A stretch of 64,000 nt of DNA from Emmonsiellopsis sp. PD_33 (Eukaryota; Ascomycota; Eurotiomycetes; Onygenales; Ajellomycetaceae): the NCBI GenBank assembly GCA_032988165.1, contig JANTQF010000008.1, positions 212,234 to 276,233 on the forward strand, read 5' to 3'. A program made the position numbers and the translations under genes. Below are positions 36,609 through 48,803 of the stretch, piece after piece (position 1 is the first letter of the stretch; each line of letters begins with the position of its first letter). The notes beneath the pieces were generated by a model. The model did not search any database and was not told the DNA's origin. It was given only the letters and a program-made list of their open reading frames with translations.

Positions 36609-37465
36609 TCAGCAGGACCAATGGTTAGCATTCAACCCTATGCTTTGCGCGTTGCGGATCAACAACAGCAACTGCTCAATTCGTGGGTGGTGATTCCTCC
36701 ACTTCAACAGTTGGTTATTAACGCGATCTGGGGTGAAGCAGTCCGCATTCAGGGCCCGGGAGAGGTCAATCCTTCCATTTGTTTGGTTAACCCAATTTCC
36801 CCCTGGCCACCTCTTTAGACGTGGATCCAGATTCCATACCGTTGTTAGTGGAGGTGTAGCTTGTATGCTCAGTTGGGGCGTAAAAGCTGTACTGTTTGGG
36901 TCCCACCAAAAGGCCATCATCTTGAATCCAATGGCCACGATGGCAGCCACTTCCCGCTGTGGGTGGGCACTGACCAGCCGATTTGTTGTCTCATTGATGA
37001 GATTCTTCCATCCTCCTGAACTATCATGGGTGGATGCCTTGCACTCCACCCATAGGTAGTCACGCCCACGGACCCGGAAACCACCTGTGACTTGCTGTCG
37101 GTGAAGCCGTACGACAAGGATATTGGGTTTATGCGCTGGTAGCTGGACGGGTGGCCCTCGATATGGCTCCCGCAGCACAGTCCATCTTCGGCCGTTAGGT
37201 GTCGTTGCCAGGGCAGTATTGGGAAAGTATGTACGGCAGATGGCAGCCCAGATATGGTCGACTATATCCTCCCTTGAGGGACCGGCAGGTAGATGATAGA
37301 GAAGTTGAAGTAAGGCATGTGCCTCCCCATTCCTATCCTAGAAGTGGATTTGCACTCCTTGAGCTGCCGGGATAGCGCCAGGATTTGGACTGAAGCAATC
37401 TATCCGTCAGTATGTGTAGATATGGAGATACTCATATTCTCCTCGGGTCTGACTTACGCTGCCAT
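36609..37465 (-). pseudogene. Restriction-fold-like hypothetical protein with one premature stop
   Basis: A start at 37465, an 8-base first exon (37458-37465), a 68-nt GT-AG intron and a second exon 36609-37389 give a 262-codon frame. It is open except for one TAG at 37338-37340, codon 20. Around it the sequence stays in frame (NPGAIPAAQGVQIHF, stop, then DRNGEAHALLQLL), and a CAG to TAG change would explain the stop. The body contains DYLWVECKASTHD with the E-x-K of a PD-(D/E)xK-like nuclease core. It continues with GWKNLINETTNRLVSAHP and VWNLDPRLKRWPGGNWVNQT, a pattern I associate with lineage-specific fungal hypothetical proteins. The nuclease link is tentative. If the TAG lies in an unrecognised intron, the gene could still work. 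It sits just outside the CpG-free block. Confidence 0.65.
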
Positions 37466-37927
37466 CTCGAAGCCTGCGGTTGGTGAAAAGATATTTGCTG
37501 CTTTTCTTGCGGAGAGGCTGGGGGTCGCGAAAGTAAAATAAAAGACAAGTATGAGTCTCTTGAAGGCGGAACGGGATCGGGGTGAGGGAATAGGAATTGT
37601 ATGGGAGGGGAAACTCCTACTCGGAGCAATCAAAGGGAGATTTACATCTAGATACCTGATACTAGCTAGATATATATATTCACAGAGATCCATACTGGAT
37701 TTTCATGGTCTGCCAGAACAGTGCTCTGACAGCTCTGACACTGTTATGTGAATTGGAGCTGTCATATCACTGTGGAAAGTGGATTTTACTGTGGAATCAC
37801 TATTCTTTAAAATCTAATATTAATATTCTATTTATATTAAAGCTTTTGATCTGTATATATTAAAATCATGAAGGATTTTAACAATATATGACTATTCTAT
37901 GAAATTGTAGACTGCTACTGCCCCATT
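37466..37927. other. Transition into the AT-rich block
   Basis: The last CG dinucleotide I see is at 37,622-37,623. After it the sequence is CG-free and quickly becomes AT-rich. From about 37,780 the DNA resembles a diverged copy of the 173-bp repeat that follows. No gene. Confidence 0.6.
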
Positions 37928-38310
37928 CTACTACTATTCTACACATTGAAGTAATGATATGCTAGTAAACCTCAATTTAACAGTATACCCACTATTCTCT
38001 GAAATATAATATTAATATTTCATTAATAATTTATCTGGCACAATACTCTAGTAAATATATTAAAGAATAAATTATAATGAAAGCTAATTACCACACTATC
38101 CTACTACTATTCTATATATTAGAGTAATGATATGATAGTAAACCTCAATTTAATAATATACTTATTATTCTCTAAAATATAATGTTAATATTTCATTAAC
38201 AATTCATCTAGCACAATACTCTAGCAAATATATTAAAGAGTAAATTATAATGAAGACTAATTATCACACTATCCTGCTATCATTCTATATGTCAGAGCCA
38301 TGATATAACT
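37928..38310 (+). repeat. 173-bp tandem repeat
   Basis: Copy 1 is 37,928-38,100, copy 2 is 38,101-38,273, and a partial third starts at 38,274. Copies share landmarks such as CTACTACTATTCTA, GTAAACCTCAATTTAA, TAATATTTCATTAA and CAATACTCTAG. Differences are mainly transitions. The repeat lies at the left edge of the AT-rich block. Confidence 0.85.
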
Positions 38311-41300
38311 ATAGAGTATTAGATTTACTGTGTATATACTCACCCTTAGAGTAGAATTTTGATATTTTATTATATTTTTATTTTTAGAATAGGGAAATAA
38401 TTAAAAAGAACATCCATTTATTATATTATCTCTATCTATTTATTTAGAAAAAAGAAAAAGAAATCAAACCTCATATCTAAACCTAAAAAATCTAAAAGAA
38501 CTTATTACTTACTCTCTTTATAGCATCTTCATTCTTTCCTTTAATCTCTAAAATTAACTATGCCTCCCCCTCAGTTATCTCATCATCAGGTTTATTAGAG
38601 TAAATAAAGGAAGTAGGCACTAAATGAGCACATTCATAGCAGTCTTCTATCTCTAGTATTATTATAGGGAGAGAGGGGCTCTGACTCATATCAGTGTTAA
38701 ATTCATTGAAACTCTTAATTAGAGTATTATAATAAGTAAGGAGAAAGTAACACTTTAGATTAGATAACTTCATCTCACTCTTTACACTCATCTTCTATTT
38801 CACCTATATAAATAAGATATTAGTTAGTATAGAGTCATTCATATAGAATTTATAAAATATATTAAGTCTGGATAATATTATACCTGTACATTTAGACTGT
38901 AGACCTTATCTCCTAAGTTTTAAATTTCAAGTCTGATGGTGCTCAGATTTTTACTCACACTCTATTTCATAATTTATTAGCTATATTAATATAATAATTA
39001 AATGAGTCCACATATCTTAACTACTTCAATTAAATTAGCTATTTACTGGAGCTGTACTTCTCTAATTTCTCATTATTATTTAAGTTTGAAGGTAATCTTC
39101 TGTAGTATAATAACCTTTTCAAATTCTATCTAGTTACTCTTAATATTACTAGCAATTAAGCCCTCTTTACTCATAGTAGACTTTTTTTTAACTTTAGACT
39201 TCTTTTTGATAAGCTCTACTAACTCTATCTTCATAGCATCCATATGATCATTGACATTCTTAGTATGAATAGACTTAATAAAGAGATTTAAGATATTAAA
39301 ATAATTATTATATAAGATCTATTTATTTCCAATCTACTCTAATATTTCTATGGAGACCTCAGTGTATATTTTTTTATTCTACATATAATTACTGTAGGCA
39401 TTCTTACTCCTAGAGAGCTTATTATAGGGCTAATTAAGATTCTTAGAATAGATATAGTTCATCACACAGTGATAATATATAGAGACTTTCTGGATCTCAG
39501 CAGCTTCAGGATTTTCCTCTAGTTTAGAATCAGTTTTGCTGCCCTAGGTCTTGTAAGAGGTAATAGAGGTAGAGGTAGCTTTTATTTAAGATATCCTAAA
39601 GAAGTTGTTAGTTCTCATATCTTCAAAATTTCAAGCTTCTTTAAGTATAATAATTACTTACTTGATATTTTGAAGTGAGAGAGGGGGGGAGGATATCTAT
39701 ATCAATGGAGGAGAGAAAGATAGATGTAAAATCAGAGTTCTAACTATATATTTAAAGAAGAAAGAGGAAGAGGAAGAGGAAGAGAAAAAGATGAGTATTT
39801 TATAATAAATTGGATGTTGCCTAATTATTCTATCTGGTAATTAATGTGTTACTTTATTTACTTACTTTTAGTTTACCTTTAAAATCAACATCATCTCTTT
39901 TTATTTTCTATATACTAAACCAGCCAACTTAAATACAACTATGAAATGAGCTCATACTAATGTCTTTTAAAATAATATATGATATAGACTCTCACTGTTT
40001 TCAGAATATGCATGTAAACTAGCTACTGATAGCTCTGAAATATATATATATAGATCTATGAAGTGAGTACATATTAATAATAAAGAGTAAGTACAGTAAT
40101 TTTCTATACCTTCCATCATATTATTGAGATAGGTATTAGGAATGCTTTACAAATACTTCATTTTACTATCTAGTAGCAGTGAATATACTCAAATTAAATT
40201 AATACTATATGGAAGATATATAGAAAGCAATTTAAAATAAATATATAATTACTTAGTTAAAAATCCCTATCCATACATTCTCTCTAATCATATATTAGAA
40301 TTATCTTCTCCATGATGAAATCATTAAATTCTTTATTCTCTATCTAATATGTTCAGCTCTACAATTAGTGATTCATTTTATTCTGATTTTCATATGAGAA
40401 ATATACTCTGAAAATGCACCTAGTACTACTAATCCACATCCCACATCTAAAGCCATAGATTATACCTTATAAAGCTATAGATTCTATCTACCCTAAGATG
40501 AAGATAAAGTATATCTTCTTCTTTACAACCTTCTTAACTTTGAAATTAAACTTTCATTTCTTTTCAGGTTTTTAATGGGTAATCAGCTCTGCAAAGTTTC
40601 TCTAACCTACACCACTATATTATTCTGCAGAGATTATATGATCTTAAAAATCAATAACTTCATTTTATGCTCTAACTTGAATATATCTATTCTTATTCCT
40701 TTTAATTAGATCATTCCACAGCTTAATCTGAGTAGTAAGATTCACATATATTTTTAGGTGAGATATAAGCTATTAATCTCCAGGATTGTAGATGCTGACA
40801 CATATATTTAATATATTATTACTCTATGAAATTAAACTGTTTATAGTCTAGGATTAGCTCAGTCTAATAGAACATCTAATAAAACTTATCTGAAGTAAAC
40901 TTCTGGAAGAAATACTAAAAGATACCCTTCTCATCAGTATAATTATATATATTATATTCTAAATGGCTGGTTTTATTCAGCTCTTTTTCCTGCTGAACAT
41001 ATTCCTATAATAAAATCAATAGATTAATAATTTATTCTAACTTTGAAATATCTATAGATAGTGTTAACTACACAGCTCAGCATCATAATATTTTCTATTT
41101 AATTCAAGTCAGAGCTTTATTAACTGATCATAAGCACTCTGAATCCTCATTGATGACCCTACTAAATACTCTGTATATAAAATGGCTGATTATTAATCCT
41201 CATAGTTAATAATTAGATTAGTACCTAGAGTCATCATTTCTGAAATTTATTTCTATGCCTATTATAATGATATTCTCCTAGAATTATTAATTAACTCATA

Positions 41301-44300
41301 TTTTATATTTCTCTACCTATTATTAAATCTTCATTAATTCTCTCTAGATTTATCTTAACCCACAGCCAACTTCAGCTGAATTTTCAGTTGAATTCTATTA
41401 GATATCTAAGTTAACTCTTATCTTCATATAGTCAAGTGTCTTGCATTTCCACATCTGAAAATTATTAAGTGTATTATTCTATACTACAGTCTATATACAT
41501 AATTTATAACTATAACTTTAAAACATTCATAATATCAGTTCATCTACTTTCCTAAAGAATGTAAGGAGATATAATCATCTTATCTACTACTAAAGATTCC
41601 TCTTCTATACATAATTTATCTGCTTATAGGACTCTAATATAATCTGATTGCACTGTCTATTAAAATTAAAGAATATATTACTTATATGATTCTGACTTTC
41701 TATTGATATGCTACTACTCCTAGTAAGTGCAGAGTTTATGAGAGGAAGTCTATCCTTCTAACTATTAGACTACTTCTAGTTAGTAATATATTCATAAAGT
41801 TCTTATTTATAGAATAGAAACTAACCATACTACTCAATTTCAAACTGAAGGAGTTAATAGCAGATATGACTGAGTAGTAGGTAAACTAGATAATGATATG
41901 AAAATGAAATTATATCTAATAGAGAAGGAAACCTATAGATAATAAAAGAAAATGAAAAAGATTAAAATTCATAATTCTACTAAATGATGTGACTTGAGAC
42001 CTCTATTTTTAGAGGTATATTTAATATGCATTTAGTCTCATTTTTTTTTTCAGAGCTATTATATTCATACTTCTTTTTCAATTTTCCTACTTTTTCCTCT
42101 GAAAAAATCTAACCTATAATATAGCCATCCATAGTCTTTACCATCTTAGAAAACATACCCTTTATGAAGTAAATAAGTGCTCAGCTCTAAAAGGCTAACA
42201 TCTAAAATTACTATAAGACACCTTTAAAAACTATATTAATATTAATATAAATGATCTAACATTTAATTATAACATGAGATCTTGGGATTTTATGTTGGAG
42301 CCCATACTAGATGATGTAGAGGTATGTATTTATATTCTGATTCAATTATTTACTTAATCTTTTAACTTAGAAAATTAGGTAATAGATTAATTTAATTAGC
42401 TCACTGAAAATAATAATGATGGAGATGCTACATACTCTAATAATAAACTCTATAAATTAAATGAGAAAGTAAACATAATATATTAGCTTCTAAATACTAC
42501 TTAGGTAGCTCATAAATTAGCTGATGATGAATATACCATGAATAATAACATTAATGATGATGTGGATTATTATACTGAAACTAAGAAGAATAAAATAGAT
42601 AATATTAATGCTACATCTGAACATCCTCTAGAGGCTCAAGAGGCTAGAAACTCTAAGGTCTAAGAGGTTAATTTCTCTAATCTGACTATTTAAGATAATA
42701 ATCTAATAACCTCATCACACATCAATGATAAAGTTAATTGTATTTACATAGTCAATGACCCTGCAGAGCTTCTTATTTATAAATAGAATAAGAATTGTAT
42801 GGATCCTTTTACAATGATCTTTACTTTATAGATAGAGTCTACTAGGATATTTTGAGAGCTATATTAGTTATTACTGTAAATTCTCTGAACTCTGAAGGAT
42901 ATTACTCTAATTCATAATCTCCCTAATAGACTATTAAATCTAAAAAAGAAATGTAGGGTATAGTTCCTGATTTTTTTACTATACTGCATATAGATTCTAA
43001 TTATTTCTTCAGATTAGATACTAATATTCTTTTATGCTGAAAAATATCTTACTAATCATACATTAATATTCTTATACTTTTAAGATATGATCTTATTAAT
43101 ATTAAGGCTTGTTAAGTCCCAGAGGTTTCAACAGCACATGTATATTAGAATGGCAGAAGTTGTTGACTCCTTTATAAAACTATAATACTCATATAGCTGA
43201 AGAAGCTTAATTAAATATTACTCTAGAGAATTTACCTTATATTCTTTCATTAGTGAACTGATTTTCCCCTCTGATTTCATATGATACTAGTATGAAAATA
43301 ATAAATATTCATGTAGATGACCAGATAAGACTAACTTCAACCATATAAATAAAGTGTAGTTTATTAGAAAGAATAGATGGAAGATATCCTTATATTTTAA
43401 TAGGACTATTTTGCAGATCTAATCTATTATATAGTACTTAACTCTAAATGCAGAAAAATCTAATTTTCAGAGTCTTCATCTATCCTTCTATTAATATGAG
43501 GTAATTTTAGTTAAGAGTAATATATTAAATATCATTCTAATAAGCTCTATTCTATTCAGAGCTTATATCTTTATTAATTATATCTTTAATAAAATTAATA
43601 ATATCTTTCTAACTGAGAATTCTACTTCTAATCTTTTTCTTTGAAGAGTTCTCTATTTAGCTTCAGCTACTACTTGGCCATACTACAGATTAACACCAAT
43701 ACATGGAGAGCTGAAGATTATAATTCATAAGAGGAAGTTCTTGAAAAATATCTTTATTAGAGGGTAGAAAGTATTATCCCTTTCTTATCAGCTTTTTATT
43801 AATAGATTTAGCCTCTATTAGAATATATATTGAAGTTTAATGGGTATGTACTGGATTTCAGCTCTAAGTGCAGCTGAATGCAAGAAGCATAATAATCTAT
43901 TCATAATGACATTTAATTCATATAATATGAACTTCTTAGATACTATTGAAGTCTTATCCTCTGAATTTCTACAGTTAGATGGTGAGAGCATTCTAATTAA
44001 TATTAATAATGATATTATTCAGATTGTTTCTTCCTACTTATCATTTATTAGTGACATACTATAGTAGAATGAAAATATCAGTATTAAAGATCTAAGTGCA
44101 GAGTACTCATGTTAGAGCTGTCTGATTGAGGATCAAAAGAGATTAAATTTATCATTTAATATTATTTAAAATAGGCACTATCACTATGACACTTAATAGA
44201 TCTAATGTCAGGTAGAGAGTGCTCTGAACCTAACAAAGAGAAAGAAGTTATAATAGAGAAGTGGATTAGCAGACAACAACTCTTACCTATTTAAAATATA

Positions 44301-46630
44301 GTTAAGTTTAAATCTAGTTATATTCTTCCCATTCAATTCTACACATAGTAAGTATTTAGAGATTTCAAAAATAGCTCATTCTGTGCTGGTGAAATCAGTA
44401 TTAACTCCAGTTAGAAAGACTAAGTATCTTTAAATATTATAGACCTTTTCTTTCCCCTGAAGATGGGTATGCCTACAATCACCTCTTATCCATCTAGAGA
44501 AATATTAATTATAAGAGCATGCTTAGGCATCCATTCTGATACTACTTATATTGCAATGTAACCTTAAATATTCATAGCTTAAAAATTAAATTTATAGAGT
44601 ACTTCTACTAGCATTCTCAAAACTCAGCACCTCAGCAGTGAACTTGATTATTAATATATTTATAGTAATTATAAGAAGCAATTCAATCTTACTATCACAT
44701 AACTTAGCTGTTCATAACCCAAAAGAAATCTAATAAATTATTATTACTACTTATTAATACCTATAATTCTTTCTAGATGCAGTAGTAAATACAGTATAAT
44801 GAGCTCAGACTTCTTCTCATGTAGAATTAGTAAGTTAGAGTTAACAAGTATTTCTAGCATCAAATCAGATATTAGTATTAACCAGGCTAGATGAATATTC
44901 TACCTTTATCATAGTAAAAGATTTAGAGTAAGACTTAACTTTCTCTATAAAAAAAGGTGCATTCTTCATCAGAATGAAAAACCAACTAAATATACATATC
45001 AGACTGCACTATATTAATGAAATCAGGGAATATGAAACTACTAATAATAGTAATATGTTGATGAGGGAAGATAAATATAGAGATTATAAATAACTAATTT
45101 GCTGTATAAATCATTATAATATTAAAAAAATATTACTTTAATAGGAGAGTTTTTATTGGATAGTTCAGCTTGCTTTTTATGGTGCATTTAATGACTCTCA
45201 GTTAGAACTTAAGAAGAGATTAAGGAAAATCCATAAATATTATCTTACCTTTCTGATCAATCTGATTCAGATTGATAATCATAAATCTAATGATATTCTT
45301 TCAACTGATAAATTATGTATGCTAAAGAATCTTCTAGATTATACCTAAAAATCCCTGCAGGTAAACTTTATATCTTTACTATTATTAAAGAATAGTATGA
45401 ATATACTAGGAATTCTAATAAATCAGATATTAAACCTTTCAAATGTTTACTCATTCCTTCAAAAACTAAGATAAGCATACAGTCTTGACTGGAATAAACC
45501 ATTCATTCTGGAATCAGGGTCAAGACCACTCTAATTTTACTAAAAAATTATTTTTATATCTAAGTACCATCTCTCATTCTCATTAGGATGCTATTGATTA
45601 TATGCTTATTTATTATATAGTAATAAAACCCATTAAATAACACTCATACAAGGAGATGTTATTAAGTATAGAAATTCAAAAATTAGTTAGATTCAAGCTA
45701 TTTTTATTTATAACTTATATGAATATAATAATTGAGTCTTTTTTATAGTTATATTAGTGAGTCTAACTGAGTCTAATAGGTTATTAGACCTATCAATTCT
45801 AAGTGATGATTCTGAGAATTACACAATAATCAGCTTTCCTACTGTGTGAAAACCAAGTCTTTATGTTATATCAATCTGATATAAGTCTAGGGGCAGGTTG
45901 TGATATAACCCTAAAGATATCAAGCTTTTATATTATATATGGGATGTGTCATTTTTTTAGCTGCTTCTAAATTCTAAAATCCTTTTTAATAGCAACTAAT
46001 GAGTCAATCTATTACCCTGTGCATAATTATTCTCTTCTTTTAAAAATGATACCACAAGATGAAAAAATAATACACTTAGAAGTAGGAAACTTCCACACTA
46101 ATACCTACTCAGTATGATAATCTATCTAGTACACCTTGTGAGTAAGATTTACTAATAGGCTCTCCTACATGATCTCATGCAATAAGCCCAGAGCAGGCCT
46201 TAATATCTCCCATAATGAATAGCATTCAAGACTAAATGCAGGGTAATATCTCCACCCACAACTTAGTACTTAACCCTGTAAATATCCCAAAGATCACTGA
46301 TATATATTATAATATTAATTTACCAAGTAATTCAGTGCTTAACCCAGTAAATATCCTGAAGATGACTGATATATATTATAATGTTAATCTATCAAGTGAT
46401 GTTTATAGGCTTAATGGAGAAGTCTATATTAAGTTTAATTTCTGAAAGATATCTCTATGATAGTGAGTGTGAGCTGATATACCTAATTTTATGAGATAAA
46501 ACTGAATATTCAGGAAATGAAAGTACATCATAAAGATATATTAGTATATAAAAGAGGTATATTTTACTATTAGATAAGCTAATATTTTTCATTCACCTGC
46601 ATTGCATCCCAATCATCAAGAGTATTCTCT

Positions 46631-46780
46631 CTATATAATGACTGTTGGAGCTGATGTTTCCTATTCACCCACATTATATTTAAATTATTAAGGGTATTTC
46701 CTCCTATATAATGACTGTTAGAGCTGATATTTCTCATTTACTCATATTACATTTAAAATTACTAAGAGTATTTCCTACCT
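46631..46780 (+). repeat. 73-bp direct repeat, two copies
   Basis: CTATATAATGACTGTT followed by a GAGCTGATRTTTC-type stretch starts at 46,631 and again at 46,704. Related shorter matches occur near 47,600 and 47,983. Diverged terminal repeats of an old element would explain this, but that is not shown. Confidence 0.5.
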
Positions 46781-46910
46781 AATCTTCTTTTCTTTATTTA
46801 TATCTATTCTGTATCTATACTGATACTATCAATCTATTTTCTTTCTCTTTTAGTAGACTGCTTGCAAGTTGTTGCATCCACTAAAAATAAATATCTATAT
46901 AGATTTACTA

Positions 46911-47050
46911 TAATCTGAGCTGCTATCTATTATCAATTTGAGTCACTACTCATTATCAATCTAGGCTACTACTTATTATCAATCTGGGCTGCTACTTATC
47001 ATCAATCTGAGCTACTACCCATCATCAATCTGGGCTGCTATCTATTATCA
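46911..47050 (+). repeat. 23-bp minisatellite, about six copies
   Basis: Five full copies of a 23-bp unit run from 46,922 to 47,036, with partial copies at both ends. The unit is close to ACTACTTATTATCAATCTGG plus GCT. Copies differ by transitions (TTATC/TCATC, GGGCT/GAGCT). Confidence 0.85.
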
Positions 47051-47771
47051 AAATTAGTGGTTAAAAGATGTGAAGAACCTGAAGATGAAGTCAAAAGCTA
47101 CATCAGTTATAATTAGTGTTGTTGAAAGTATAGAGGCTGATAAATTATCATTAATAAATGTAGTTCTTAATGAAGAATGTCTTATCTCAATTAATAGTAT
47201 ATATATCTACACTACTATCATTACTAAGATCTCATTTAATTATGAACTCTAGAAGTATAGAGCAACAATTAAGTTCATTTCTCCTATAGAGTAGAAAAAG
47301 AAACTTAAACTTATTTTTAATGAGATTCAGATCTACCATAATAAAGGATAATATTAGAATGATTCTGACATTGCAATTATCATTATAAGAATAAAGATAG
47401 TATACTCTGATGTGAAAGACATTATAGCATTATTCATTAAAGAACTAATGAAATAAAATAATGTTTATAATATTCTAAAAAAGATAATTAAGTTCACTAT
47501 AAATAACTCAGCTCAACTTCATACTCAACTTTAGCTATATTTAGATTAAGAGATATGAAGAATAGTATCTGCAACATTCTAGTTCATTTTGGTAGGTATC
47601 TCTTCTTATATTATGATTATTGAAGCTGACATTTTAATGTATAAAGAGGCAATCAGGTGCATTTATTCAGTATAGTAGGAATTCACTTGAATGCTCAATC
47701 AATAGAAAGTATATCATAGAGATTTATTAATATATAAAAGAGGTATATTTCACCACTAAGGAATCTAAGAG

Positions 47772-47945
47772 CTACTAAAGAAATGAACTCAATTATTACT
47801 CTATACTTCTTAGATTTATAATTAAATGATATCTTAGTAATAATAGTAGTGTAGACACACATCTGAACTACTATTATTACTAAGATATTATTTAACTATA
47901 GATCTAAGAAGTATAGAGCTGCAATCAGATTCATTTCTTTAGTAG
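47772..47945. repeat. Long inverted repeat (arms about 80 bp)
   Basis: The left arm starts CTACTAAAGAAATG and the right arm ends CATTTCTTTAGTAG. The arms pair over about 80 bases (for example TACTATTATTACTAAGATAT against ATATCTTAGTAATAATAGTA) around a loop of about ten bases. The same right-arm sequence, diverged, also occurs at about 47,210-47,300. Confidence 0.8.
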
Positions 47946-48243
47946 AGTAGGAAAGAAAACACTTATTTTTAATGAGTATCTCTCTATATATCATACTTAT
48001 TAGAGCTGATGTTTCCTTTTCAAGATTCTTTACTCCTCTGATATTACTAGATGTGAGATTATTACCCAAGTAAATATCACCTTGATTCTTAAACTTCTGA
48101 ATGGCAACATCACCTTAATCCTCACCCCCTGAATTGATTATTAGAGCCAATTTTTCTTTACTTGTAGCAGCTTTACCCTGTTGATGACAGCAATAATGGT
48201 GGCTATGAATCAATTTAGTGAATATACTATTAAATATGAAATT

Positions 48244-48545
48244 TGTGAGAACCATGGGCTCACAGGGCAAAGATCTAAGGCTGCCAGGCCAGAGAGCCTT
48301 CAAAGGAGTGAGCTCAGGGGGCTCAGGGGTTGCAATAATGGAGGCTTACATAAGACTTACCTAAGCAGGCCTGAGACCTCAATGTATATAACCTTTGCTG
48401 GCCCCCTACCTTTATAGGGCCAGCAAACAGCTTTGCTACATTCTTACCCCTATGTTCAATATAATCAACCCTCCATACTATATGTTTATATTCCCTCACA
48501 TCATTCTATAACCTCTACACCCTACCCTATGGGTGATCCCTTATA
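48244..48545 (+). repeat. 5' LTR
   Basis: The LTR starts TGTGAGAACC and ends GATCCCTTATA, where the final CA has become TA. It differs from the 3' LTR at about 23 of 302 positions, all transitions and no gaps. Confidence 0.95.
48385..48390 (+). promoter_or_regulatory. Probable TATA box of the retroelement
   Basis: TATATA lies in the 5' LTR about 31 bases before CAGCAAACAG, the sequence proposed as the transcript's 5' end. It is conserved in the 3' LTR. This is an inference from spacing. Confidence 0.55.
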
Positions 48546-48548
48546 ATT

Positions 48549-48557
48549 CTGTTTACT
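48549..48557 (+). other. Putative self-priming primer-binding site
   Basis: Three bases after the 5' LTR, CTGTTTACT is the reverse complement of AGTAAACAG. The LTR has AGCAAACAG at 48,422-48,430, so eight of nine bases pair, and the mismatch is a transition. Placement just after the LTR fits the Tf1/sushi group, which primes from its own mRNA 5' end. No match to a tRNA 3' end was recognised. Confidence 0.5.
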
Positions 48558-48803
48558 CTTCTCAATAGCACTCAAGAGAATGGTCTGTTGTGAATATATG
48601 CATTCAACACCCAAAATTGACAATAATGATGATGACAATTTCACCAAGTCAAGATAATAGCTCCCTAAAGACAGAAGTCTCAGTAGCCAGAGGAATTCAC
48701 CCCTGACCAGTAACTCATCAGGCAAATTCAACCTCCAACTATTCCTAAGGGATCTGCACTTGATCAGGGTCAAGATCCTCTCACTGGTGCTATCACCACA
48801 CCA

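Larger units (their letters stand above)
38311..48243. other. AT-rich, CpG-free relic DNA without intact genes
   Basis: About 9.9 kb is very AT-rich, with no CG that I could find and no open frame longer than about 80 codons. It reads as decayed transposable-element DNA. Between about 42,500 and 43,260 the plus strand has long stretches interrupted almost only by TAA and TAG, as expected if Gln codons were converted. One stretch around 42,510-42,660 is acidic and Asn-rich. I cannot assign the element class. Repeats inside it are listed separately (46,631-46,780, 46,911-47,050, 47,772-47,945). Confidence 0.7.

Noticed and set aside
46911..47050. CRISPR-like array
   Set aside because: Units are head-to-tail without unique spacers, and the genome is fungal.
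38311..48243. Mitochondrial DNA insertion as explanation for the AT-rich block
   Set aside because: No mitochondrial genes or intron motifs were recognised, and the CpG loss continues unchanged through a GC-richer retroelement, so decay of repeats explains it better.
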